This document shows positions 1 to 5,414 of a stretch of DNA of 5,811 nt, one piece after another. Position 1 is the stretch's first letter, and each line of letters begins with the position of its first letter. Made by a program: the position numbers and the translations under genes. Origin of the DNA: Blautia sp. (lineage in GTDB: Bacteria; Bacillota; Clostridia; Lachnospirales; Lachnospiraceae); NCBI GenBank assembly GCA_030841965.1, contig JAUUSJ010000202.1, positions 1 through 5,811 on the forward strand, written 5' to 3'. The notes under the pieces were generated by a model. That model was not told where the DNA came from. It saw only the letters and a program-made list of their open reading frames with translations, and did not search any database.

Positions 1-76
1 ATTCTCAAATGAATTTTCAAGGATGTTGTTATTGTTCAATTGTCAATGTTCTGTTCTCTGTCGCTTTCGCAGCAAC
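1..76 (-). promoter_or_regulatory. Probable 5' leader of an rRNA operon (16S gene off the left edge)
   Basis: Read on the minus strand, the DNA after the last of three tandem strong promoters runs to the left edge without an open gene. It carries a small hairpin (GTCGC at 59-63 against GCGAC region, read as GCGAAAGCG on the minus strand) and then ATTGACAATTGAAC and CCTTGAAAATTC-like text, which resembles the boxA-type antitermination leaders that precede 16S rRNA in Clostridia. No mature 16S sequence is visible, so the rRNA assignment is inferred from promoter strength, tandem arrangement and leader style. An alternative is a strong promoter array for another stable RNA or a ribosomal-protein operon. 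Confidence 0.55.
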
Positions 77-82
77 TCATTT

Positions 83-111
83 ATCATATCACTTATCTCT
101 TAGCTTGTCAA
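83..111 (-). promoter_or_regulatory. Sigma-70 type promoter, proximal of three tandem copies
   Basis: On the minus strand TTGACA (complement of 106-111) is followed by a 17-bp spacer and TATGAT (complement of 83-88), close to the sigma-A consensus. An A-run lies directly upstream (complement of the T-run from 115), as in an UP element. It fires toward the left edge and is nearest to the presumed rRNA gene. Confidence 0.8.
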
Positions 112-167
112 GCACTTTTTTATATTTTTTAAAAGTTTTTATCAAGCTTTCTGACAGCAACTTCGAT

Positions 168-196
168 ATCCTATCATACATCTCATCGCTTGTCAA
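168..196 (-). promoter_or_regulatory. Sigma-70 type promoter, middle of three tandem copies
   Basis: On the minus strand TTGACA (complement of 191-196), a 17-bp spacer and TAGGAT (complement of 168-173). The surrounding text, AAAAAAGTNCTTGACAAG before and GTTGCTG after, is repeated around the proximal promoter, so the promoters are part of a degenerate tandem unit of about 77-85 bp. Confidence 0.78.
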
Positions 197-244
197 GTAC
201 TTTTTTCTTTTCCCAAAGTTTCTTTCCTCAACAGCAACTTTTGT

Positions 245-273
245 ATCCTATCATATCTTTTTCTATCTGTCAA
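245..273 (-). promoter_or_regulatory. Sigma-70 type promoter, distal of three tandem copies
   Basis: On the minus strand TTGACA (complement of 268-273), a 17-bp spacer and TAGGAT (complement of 245-250). An A-rich tract sits upstream (complement of 277-291), again like an UP element. A GTTGCTG motif follows the -10, as in the other two units. Confidence 0.78.
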
Positions 274-331
274 GACTTTTTTCTTCTTTTTTGATATCAC
301 TTTATATGATAGTTGAATAGGAATTTTATCA

Positions 332-357
332 CCTTATTGTCTTTACTTAAAATAAGG
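332..357 (-). terminator. Hairpin just downstream of tRNA-Ser, possible weak terminator
   Basis: CCTTATT (332-338) and AATAAGG (351-357) form a 7-bp stem with a 12-nt loop, beginning about ten bases after the tRNA 3' end. On the minus strand no clear T-run follows the hairpin; the only T6 (complement of 362-367) lies before it. It may help end the tRNA transcript before the rRNA-type promoters, but the evidence is thin. Confidence 0.35.
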
Positions 358-367
358 CAACAAAAAA

Positions 368-455
368 CGGAGAAGGAGGGATTTGAACCCTCGCACCGCG
401 CAAACGATCTACACCCTTAGCAGGGGCGCCTCTTCAGCCACTTGAGTACTTCTCC
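368..455 (-). tRNA. tRNA-Ser (anticodon GCU, reads AGC/AGU)
   Basis: The minus strand gives an 88-nt cloverleaf. The acceptor stem is GGAGAAG (complement of 449-455) with CTTCTCC (complement of 369-375), and the discriminator base is G (complement of 368). The anticodon loop is CTGCTAA (complement of 417-423) with anticodon GCT (complement of 419-421) on a five-pair stem that includes one G-U. The T arm reads GAGGG TTCAAAT CCCTC, and a long variable arm, as expected for a class II serine tRNA, lies between anticodon and T arms. CCA is not encoded: the discriminator is followed by T6, so the end must be added by nucleotidyltransferase, common in Firmicutes. It stands alone, upstream of and co-oriented with the rRNA-type promoters. 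Confidence 0.96.
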
Positions 456-515
456 ATAATGCCTAAATATAAATTTCTATTCAATTTTGCATCGCTTGAT
501 TAACAATGCTTGATT

Positions 516-544
516 ATCTTATCAAATTGAATTTATTTTGTCAA
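516..544 (-). promoter_or_regulatory. Promoter of tRNA-Ser
   Basis: On the minus strand TTGACA (complement of 539-544), a 17-bp spacer and TAAGAT (complement of 516-521), ending about 60 bp before the tRNA 5' end. A-rich DNA lies upstream. No other gene start separates it from the tRNA. Confidence 0.8.
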
Positions 545-631
545 GTGATTTTTTCAAATTTTTTAATTTTTTCGTAATAGTTCAATTATTTAATCGGTTT
601 AACACTAGGTAAAAGATAACCGATAGAAAAC

Positions 632-842
632 GCTGATAGAGGAGACAGGTATCTCCCCCTCAAACACGTTCGTTCCCACGATTTTTCGACATACGCTGAT
701 TTTTGCCGCCTCCCGCAAACTCGCACCGTTGGTGCTCAGACAGTGCTCCAGCGGCAAAGCTAAGTATATCGAAAAATCGCTCCACTCTCTATCGTTTGTG
801 TGGGAGATACCTGTCTCCTCTATCAGCTGTGTATTGGCAAAA
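632..842 (-). repeat. Large self-complementary repeat element, copy 1 (inverted relative to copies 2 and 3)
   Basis: The outer arms 632-657 and 802-827 are perfect 26-bp reverse complements. Inside them, 678-694 pairs with 764-780 (17 bp), TTTGCCGC (702-709) pairs with GCGGCAAA (751-758), and an apical hairpin forms from GCACC (723-727) and GGTGC (731-735) with a 3-nt loop. The flank 826-842 is conserved in all copies and reads GCCAATACACAGC on the minus strand. The core is about 90% or more identical to copy 2 by eye, but the outer arms differ at about 12 of 26 positions while remaining perfectly paired. Non-Watson-Crick pairs in the inner stem are G-U only if the minus strand is the RNA, which sets the strand given here. 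It carries no credible ORF. It may be a structured RNA, a miniature mobile element, or both. Confidence 0.85.
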
Positions 843-1211
843 CTAAAATGATTCGTATATTATTGTTGGCAGTTCATTTTACTATTTTAATATTTTCAAC
901 TATAACTATGAATATAGTCTTATAGCTACTCTATGCTTTTTAACTTTTCAATGATAATCATGCCTATATTTTGCAATTACTATAGTTACTCTAAATTCTT
1001 ATGTCAATCATCAATCTACAATTTTTAGAGTCTTTAAAAAGTGAGATTGAGAAAAAACAGAAGATGCAGAGCTGGTTTTTGGATAATATCAAAGAACACT
1101 ATTGTTCGTGAAACAATCCAAGTAAAATTTTTTAAACAAAAAAGCAAAAAACTCACATTGAAACTATGTAGTGGTTATCCTTATAAAAAAATATTATCGT
1201 ATGTTATCAAA
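843..1211. other. AT-rich intergenic stretch with no supported gene
   Basis: This 370-bp gap between two repeat copies has no ORF with a ribosome site. Short dyads recur, for example ACTAT-GAAT-ATAGT near 905-918 and ACTATAGT near 978, and ATGATAATCAT near 950 is a 5-1-5 palindrome. TATAG(C/T)TACTCTA occurs twice, near 921 and 980. A lysine-rich reading frame from 1041 runs into repeat copy 2 and is not credible. The stretch may contain decayed sequence, but nothing is recognisable. Confidence 0.5.
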
Positions 1212-1433
1212 TTTTGCCAATACACAGCAAAGAGAGTCCTTCGATATGTCCTCGAAAAACGATAGAGAGTGGAGCGGTTTTTCGATATACTTAGCTTTGC
1301 CGCTGGAGCACTGTCTGAGCGCCGAAGGTGCGAGTTTGCGGGAGGCGGCAAAAATCGGCGTATGTCGAAAAACCGTGGGAACGAACGTGTTTTTAGAGGA
1401 CATATCGAAGGACTCTCTTTGCGTCTGTTTTTT
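1212..1433 (+). repeat. Large self-complementary repeat element, copy 2 (complete)
   Basis: After the shared flank GCCAATACACAGC (1216-1228), the arms 1227-1253 and 1396-1422 are perfect 27-bp reverse complements. Nested inside are 1274-1290 with 1360-1376 (17 bp with two G-U pairs), TTTGCCGC (1296-1303) with GCGGCAAA (1345-1352), and an apical GCGCC (1319-1323) with GGTGC (1327-1331), one G-U, loop GAA. The element thus folds into one long, interrupted rod. T6 follows the right arm at 1428-1433, as in an intrinsic terminator. Conserved unpaired patches lie beside the second stem (ACGATAGAGAGTGGA at 1259-1273, GGGAACGAACGTG at 1377-1389). Several reading frames cross it on both strands but none has a ribosome site or a recognisable product. 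Function unknown. Confidence 0.87.
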
Positions 1434-1522
1434 ACCTTCTTTGCGTCCGTCCCCTCCACTACAGCAATTATCTAATAAACAAAAATTTCACGTAACCCAA
1501 GTTTCTATTTTTTATTGATTTT

Positions 1523-1564
1523 TTGTATCTAATAGATTATAATTATAAACAAATTTAGATACAA
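1523..1564. promoter_or_regulatory. Inverted repeat, possible operator
   Basis: TTGTATCTAA (1523-1532) and TTAGATACAA (1555-1564) are perfect 10-bp inverted repeats, 22 bp apart, surrounding the palindrome TTATAATTATAA. They lie upstream of the TM1266-hydG leader. The spacing suits a protein-binding site or a DNA hairpin; no regulator family is recognised. There is no T-run, so a terminator is unlikely. Confidence 0.35.
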
Positions 1565-1599
1565 GACTTATACTATCATTTATTACTATTTATTCAAAT

Positions 1600-1664
1600 A
1601 ATTGACAGTGAAAATCTTATCTAAAACTATAATTCTGATTTTATAGTTTCGTTTACTGTAAAAT
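1600..1664 (+). promoter_or_regulatory. Candidate promoter of the TM1266-hydG unit inside a large imperfect dyad
   Basis: TTGACA (1602-1607) and TATAAT (1628-1633) are both perfect hexamers, but the spacer is 20 bp, longer than the normal 17. The region is itself a dyad: ACAGT with AAA (1605-1613) opposes TTTACTGT (1652-1659), and AAACTATAA (1624-1632) opposes TTATAGTTT (1641-1649). A long spacer is known for promoters activated by MerR-type proteins through DNA twisting, but here the dyad covers the -10 instead of lying centred in the spacer. Expression may need an activator, or the true promoter may lie elsewhere. It is the best-scoring promoter visible upstream of 1895. Confidence 0.45.
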
Positions 1665-1680
1665 TAGTACACAAAAACTA

Positions 1681-1800
1681 ATATATCTGAAGGTCTAAGG
1701 TATCCCTGGGATAAAGATAAGGTGACATACAGAAACTATATTTTGATATATAGTTGTTATAGGGAAAAAAGAAATTATATTTTCTTATTTTGTCTATTTT
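1681..1800 (+). ncRNA. Candidate structured leader (aptamer-like) upstream of TM1266-hydG, class not recognised
   Basis: This untranslated stretch precedes a terminator/antiterminator pair. Visible pairings: TCCCT-(GGG bulge)-ATAA at 1693-1704 against TTAT-AGGGA at 1757-1765, enclosing the hairpin AACTATA (1734-1740) / TATAGTT (1749-1755) with an 8-nt loop. A local alternative is TATCC/GGATA around 1691-1703. Unpaired, more GC-rich text such as AGATAAGGTGACATACAG (1715-1732) lies in the junction and could be a binding core. I compared it from memory with c-di-GMP-I and -II, TPP, SAM, preQ1, THF, fluoride, M-box, NiCo, Moco and T-box signatures and found no match. Calling it a riboswitch is inference from position and the downstream expression platform. 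Confidence 0.5.
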
Positions 1801-1801
1801 T

Positions 1802-1831
1802 ATATAGTGATGTTTTCACAAGTCATTATAT
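1802..1831 (+). promoter_or_regulatory. Antiterminator hairpin alternative to the leader terminator
   Basis: ATATAGTGAT (1802-1811) can pair with GTCATTATAT (1822-1831), a 10-bp stem with two G-U pairs and a 10-nt loop. The right strand of this stem is the left arm of the terminator at 1822-1860, so the two folds exclude each other. This is the typical layout of a transcription-attenuation switch. Confidence 0.6.
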
Positions 1832-1871
1832 TATCTTTTTTTAGAGGATAATATAGTGGCTTTTTCTTTTT
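1822..1871 (+). terminator. Rho-independent terminator in the leader of TM1266-hydG
   Basis: The left arm 1822-1835 and right arm 1847-1860 form 14 uninterrupted pairs (two G-U) with an 11-nt loop, followed directly by TTTTTCTTTTT (1861-1871). It ends 23 bp before the start codon of the TM1266-family gene and no gene lies immediately upstream on this strand. It therefore appears to terminate the leader of the downstream genes conditionally, as opposed to ending another operon. Confidence 0.85.
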
Positions 1872-1894
1872 ACTTCTAAAAGAAGGGAGGACAT

Positions 1895-2152
1895 ATGGAA
1901 AACAAAATTGCAATTTTAGGAATTATTGTGGAAGATAAGGCAAGCGTAAAACCTGTAAACGAGCTATTGCATCAATACAGCCAATATATTATTGGAAGAA
2001 TGGGAATACCTTATGAAAAAAAGCAAGTGAATGTCATTTCAGTCGTCTTAGATGCACCTGATAAAATAATCAGTGCACTTTCTGGAAAAATCGGTAAGCT
2101 TTCTGGTATTTCCGTAAAGGCAATGATGACAAAAAGTTCTGTGAAAAACTAA
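1895..2152 (+). CDS. TM1266-family protein (iron-only hydrogenase system putative regulator)
   Basis: An 85-residue protein with the pattern of the TM1266 family, small ferredoxin-like/ACT-like proteins commonly encoded beside [FeFe]-hydrogenase maturases. A first strand IAILGIIVED (5-14) leads to a helix with HQYSQYIIGRMG (26-37), then strand VNVISVVLDAP (45-55), a helix around 56-69 and a last strand GISVKAMM (70-78). There is no helix-turn-helix, signal peptide or membrane segment, so direct DNA binding is not evident; the 'regulator' name comes from the family and its partners, not from a shown activity. The start is fixed by AAGGGAGG ending four bases before ATG. It sits just after a conditional terminator and 230 bp before hydG on the same strand, so it is probably co-expressed with it. 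A small-molecule-binding role is possible. Confidence 0.88.
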   Translation: MENKIAILGIIVEDKASVKPVNELLHQYSQYIIGRMGIPYEKKQVNVISVVLDAPDKIISALSGKIGKLSGISVKAMMTKSSVKN

Positions 2153-2183
2153 GCAAATACTAAAAATTATTTACAGAGCTTTA

Positions 2184-2302
2184 TATCCTATGATACCAAG
2201 GTCAAAAAGTCGAAAATCCATAAACTTGCTTACGAGAAGATGTTTGACCCCAACATCATTACATAGAAATCGCAAGCTATTTTCACTCTAAGATATAGGA
2301 TA
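2184..2302 (+). repeat. Second repeat family, partial or rearranged copy in the TM1266-hydG gap
   Basis: TTTGACCCCAACATCAT (2243-2259) is nearly the same as the minus-strand text at 5568-5584, and CTATGATACC (2188-2197) also occurs at 5599-5608. GGTCAAA (2200-2206) can pair with TTTGACC (2243-2249) across a 36-nt loop that is absent from the other copy. The unit is bounded by the inverted 8-mers TATCCTAT (2184-2191) and ATAGGATA (2295-2302). CTATGATACC lies in opposite orientation relative to the GGTCAAA motif in the two copies, so this copy may be rearranged. It does not appear to carry a gene. Confidence 0.6.
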
Positions 2303-2309
2303 GATGACT

Positions 2310-2327
2310 GATACTCTAAGGAGTATT
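2310..2327 (+). other. Small hairpin before hydG
   Basis: ATACTC (2311-2316), loop TAAG, GAGTAT (2321-2326), with a possible closing G-U. TTCTTTGACT follows and is too poor in T for a convincing terminator. It could be an RNA-processing or stability element in the TM1266-hydG transcript. Confidence 0.35.
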
Positions 2328-2382
2328 CTTTGACTATAGCTAAAACAAAAGGAAAAAATTTAAAAAAAGAGAGGAAAAAATT

Positions 2383-3801
2383 ATGTACGATCCAAAATCA
2401 AAAATTGCTGAAGAATTCATCGATGACGAGGAAATAAAAGCGTCCCTCGCATTTGCAGATGAAAATAAAAATAACCGTGAATTAATCGATTCTATTATCG
2501 AAAAAGCTAGAAACCTAAAAGGACTATCCCACCGAGAGGCATCTCTTCTCCTTGTCTGTCAGGAGGAGGACTTAAATCAAAAGATTTATGACCTTGCCAT
2601 GGAAATCAAAGAAAAGTTTTACGGCAACCGTATTGTTATGTTTGCCCCACTTTATTTATCCAATTATTGTATTAATGGATGTACTTACTGTCCTTATCAC
2701 TATAAGAATAAGCATATTAGAAGAAAACAATTATCTCAAGAAGAAATCAAGCAAGAGGTTATCGCTCTTCAAGATATGGGACATAAGAGGCTTGCCCTTG
2801 AGACAGGGGAACATCCAACTATGGCATCTATCGACTACGTTCTTGAGAGTATTAAGACAATTTATAGTATTAAACATAAAAATGGAGCTATCCGCCGTGT
2901 AAATGTCAATATCGCAGCTACTACAGTAGAAAATTATAGAAGATTAAAGGAAGCTGGAATTGGAACTTATATCTTATTCCAGGAAACTTATAATAAAAAA
3001 GCCTATGAGGAGCTTCATCCAACTGGACCAAAGAGTAATTATGCCTACCATACAGAGGCGATGGACCGCGCTATGGAAGGTGGCATCGATGATGTAGGAT
3101 GTGGAGTTTTATTTGGACTGAATATGTACCGCTATGATTTCTGTGGTATTTTAATGCACGCAGAACATTTGGAGGCTCGATTTGGAGTGGGACCTCACAC
3201 CATCAGTGTTCCTCGAATCTGTCCAGCTGACGATATCGACCCGACAGAATTCCAAAACAGTATTTCTGATGATATTTTTGCAAAAATTGTCGCTGTACTT
3301 CGTGTCGCAGTTCCTTATACAGGACTTATCGTTTCCACTCGTGAGTCACAAAAATCAAGAGAGAAAGTATTAAAACTTGGTATCTCCCAGATTAGCGGCG
3401 CTTCTTCCACAAGTGTCGGTGGATACGCAGTCCCTGAGCTTCCAGAAGACAACTCTGCTCAGTTTGATAGAAGTGATACTAGAACTTTAGATGAAATCAT
3501 CGGCTGGCTCTTAGACCTTGGTCATATTCCAAGTTTTTGTACGGCATGTTACCGTGAGGGACGTACCGGAGATAGATTCATGTCTCTCGTAAAAGCTGGT
3601 CAGATTGCAAACTGCTGCCATCCAAACGCTCTTATGACATTAAAGGAATATCTTGAGGATTACGCTTCCCCTGAAGTAAAAGCGAAAGGTGAGGCAATCA
3701 TCGCAAAAGAAATTGAGAAAGTTACAAACCCTAAAGTAAAAGAAAGAGCAAAACAGAACTTAATTGATATTGAGTCAGGAGTGAGAGATTTCCGCTTCTA
3801 A
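2383..3801 (+). CDS. hydG: [FeFe]-hydrogenase H-cluster radical SAM maturase HydG
   Basis: HydG is a cytoplasmic radical SAM tyrosine lyase: it splits tyrosine into p-cresol and dehydroglycine and converts the latter to the CO and cyanide ligands delivered as an iron-cysteine synthon for the two-iron part of the H-cluster. At 472 residues it is full length. The radical SAM cluster motif CINGCTYC gives C96, C100 and C103. The C-terminal auxiliary-cluster motif CX2CX22C is exact: C386, C389, C412. The segment GPHTISVPR (270-278) is the conserved region that in HydG includes a histidine near the auxiliary cluster, here H272. The start is supported by AGAGAGG eight bases before ATG. TM1266 lies upstream on the same strand; hydE and hydF are not next to it. 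A bidirectional terminator follows 29 bp after the stop. Identification is secure; ThiH is excluded by the C-terminal motif. Confidence 0.97.
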   Translation: MYDPKSKIAEEFIDDEEIKASLAFADENKNNRELIDSIIEKARNLKGLSHREASLLLVCQEEDLNQKIYDLAMEIKEKFYGNRIVMFAPLYLSNYCINGCTYCPYHYKNKHIRRKQLSQEEIKQEVIALQDMGHKRLALETGEHPTMASIDYVLESIKTIYSIKHKNGAIRRVNVNIAATTVENYRRLKEAGIGTYILFQETYNKKAYEELHPTGPKSNYAYHTEAMDRAMEGGIDDVGCGVLFGLNMYRYDFCGILMHAEHLEARFGVGPHTISVPRICPADDIDPTEFQNSISDDIFAKIVAVLRVAVPYTGLIVSTRESQKSREKVLKLGISQISGASSTSVGGYAVPELPEDNSAQFDRSDTRTLDEIIGWLLDLGHIPSFCTACYREGRTGDRFMSLVKAGQIANCCHPNALMTLKEYLEDYASPEVKAKGEAIIAKEIEKVTNPKVKERAKQNLIDIESGVRDFRF

Positions 3802-3829
3802 AAAATAACATCTAAACATAAAAATATTT

Positions 3830-3871
3830 AAAAAAATTTATGGAGGTAATATTATCTCCATAAATTTTTTT
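3830..3871. terminator. Bidirectional rho-independent terminator between hydG and malQ
   Basis: ATTTATGGAG (3836-3845) and CTCCATAAAT (3856-3865) form a perfect stem with a 10-nt loop. T-run 3865-3871 follows on the plus strand, and A-run 3830-3836 gives an equivalent T-run on the minus strand. It serves the convergent genes hydG, ending at 3801, and malQ, ending at 3907. Confidence 0.92.
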
Positions 3872-3906
3872 ACAGATAAAAATTAAAATTCTTCAAACAA
3901 CTTCTA

Positions 3907-5400
3907 CTACACTCTTCCATAAATCGAACTCATTTTTTTAATCTTCCAAAGAAGCTCTCCCGTAATCTGCCCCTTTTTCAATCTCCAAACCCAATTTCCA
4001 CCAATCTTAGATGGAACATTCATTCTCGCCTCATTTCCTAAGCTTAAATAATCCCATATCGGTATAATACATGTATCAGAGACAGAGGACTGTGCTAACC
4101 GAATAAATTCCCACGCTACTTCTTCTGGTTCTAGTTTTTCTTTACCAAGATAGTCCAGAGCCATCTTTCTGTCCTCATCGCTGATATCTCCATACCATCC
4201 ATAAATTGTTGCATTATCGTGAGTTCCCGTATATACCACCGTATTTTTGTCGTAGTTAAATGGAAGATAATTTCCACTCTCTCTGGAATCAAAAGCAAAC
4301 TGCAAAAGTTTCATGCCTGGATACCCACTATCTTTTACTAATTGTATAACAGACTCCGTCAAATATCCTAAATCCTCTGCGATAAGCTTTATATTCTCTC
4401 CCTCTTTTGAGATTCCATTTTTTAGAGCACGAAATAGCTTCATGCCAGGTCCTTTCATCCATTTTCCATTTTGAGCCGTCATCTCCCCATAAGGAATAGA
4501 ATAATACTCGTCAAACCCTCTAAAATGATCAATCCGGACAACATCGTAAAGCTTAAGACAATGCAAAACTCGCTGAATCCACCAATCATATCCTGTTTCC
4601 TCGTGATACTCCCAACGATAGAGTGGATTTCCCCAGAGCTGCCCTGTGGCAGAAAAAGCATCTGGCGGACAACCTGCCACTGCAATTGGAATATTTTTTT
4701 CATCTAATTGAAATAATTCTGGATGACTCCATACATCCGCACTGTCAAATGAGATATAAATAGGGATATCTCCGATTATTTCAATTCCTTTTTCATTTGC
4801 ATAGCTACGCACCTTTTTCCACTGAATATAAAATTCATACTGAAGAAATTGTTGGAATAAAATACCTTCTCTATGCTTTTGTCCGTATTCTTTCAATGCT
4901 TCTGGTTTTCTCTGCCTGATATCATCCTCCCACTCATTCCAGCATTTTTCCCCATACTCATTTTTTATCTCTCGATAAAGACAATAATCATAAAGCCAAG
5001 TTTCATTTTCCTCACAAAAATCCTTAAAATCTTCTGACTCTTCAATCTTGCTCTTTAAAAACGCCTTTTTAAGCAAAAGATTCCTCGATACATATAATTT
5101 TCCATAATCAACTTTCCCTGCATCATCTCCAAAATCAACCTCTTCACATTCCTCCCTCGTCAATAACCCCTCTTCTATCAAACTTTCTAAATCAATAAAA
5201 TAAGGATTTCCCGCAAAAGTAGAAAATGACTGATATGGAGAATCCCCATATCCCGTCGGTCCCAAAGGAAGAATCTGCCAATATTTCTGTCCTGCCTCCA
5301 CAAGCTGGTCCACAAACTCATACGCTTCTTTTGAAAAACACCCTATTCCATAATTCGATGGAAGACTCGTTATCGGCATTAAAATTCCACTCGCTCTCAT
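3907..5400 (-). CDS. malQ: 4-alpha-glucanotransferase (amylomaltase), GH77
   Basis: MalQ transfers alpha-1,4-glucan chains between maltodextrins and releases glucose, in cytoplasmic maltose, maltodextrin or glycogen use. The 497-residue length is typical for the single-domain bacterial GH77 enzyme. Family landmarks are all present: the N-terminal GILMPITSLPSNYGIG (5-20), LGPTGYGDSPYQSFS (46-60), RIDHFRG with the nucleophile D291, IAEDLG with the acid/base E342, and TGTHDN with the transition-state stabiliser D395. There is no signal peptide. The start is fixed by AGGAGG (complement of 5409-5414) eight bases before ATG. It is transcribed alone toward hydG; no maltose transporter or phosphorylase is nearby, and no clear promoter or CcpA operator was found upstream. 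Base use resembles hydG, with no sign of transfer. Confidence 0.97.
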   Translation of the reverse strand: MRASGILMPITSLPSNYGIGCFSKEAYEFVDQLVEAGQKYWQILPLGPTGYGDSPYQSFSTFAGNPYFIDLESLIEEGLLTREECEEVDFGDDAGKVDYGKLYVSRNLLLKKAFLKSKIEESEDFKDFCEENETWLYDYCLYREIKNEYGEKCWNEWEDDIRQRKPEALKEYGQKHREGILFQQFLQYEFYIQWKKVRSYANEKGIEIIGDIPIYISFDSADVWSHPELFQLDEKNIPIAVAGCPPDAFSATGQLWGNPLYRWEYHEETGYDWWIQRVLHCLKLYDVVRIDHFRGFDEYYSIPYGEMTAQNGKWMKGPGMKLFRALKNGISKEGENIKLIAEDLGYLTESVIQLVKDSGYPGMKLLQFAFDSRESGNYLPFNYDKNTVVYTGTHDNATIYGWYGDISDEDRKMALDYLGKEKLEPEEVAWEFIRLAQSSVSDTCIIPIWDYLSLGNEARMNVPSKIGGNWVWRLKKGQITGELLWKIKKMSSIYGRV

Positions 5401-5414
5401 ATCATTTTCCTCCT

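Noticed and set aside
61..290. CRISPR array, because of three spaced repeats
   Set aside because: The units are degenerate, repeat lengths vary, and the conserved parts are exactly promoter hexamers and A-tracts.
9..320. 103-codon reading frame on the plus strand
   Set aside because: It is low-complexity, has no ribosome site, and overlaps three strong minus-strand promoters; its hydrophobic look comes from T-rich DNA.
632..827. Ordinary MITE with terminal inverted repeats
   Set aside because: The terminal arms are less conserved between copies than the core, no flanking target duplication is evident, and the conserved flank is on one side only. Mobility is not excluded, but the simple model does not fit.
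946..964. Fur-like box around ATGATAATCAT
   Set aside because: It is only a short AT-rich palindrome, matches the 19-bp consensus poorly and has no gene directly downstream.
1041..1518. Several overlapping frames on both strands across repeat copy 2
   Set aside because: They lack ribosome sites, depend on the repeat for their length and encode nothing recognisable; the structure is in the nucleic acid.
1691..1735. c-di-GMP-I riboswitch, prompted by GGTCTAAGG
   Set aside because: The GGACGCAAAG-type core and tetraloop-receptor arrangement are absent, and the order of elements does not fit.
4471..4707. Frames overlapping malQ
   Set aside because: They are shadows of a clear full-length GH77 gene with all catalytic residues.
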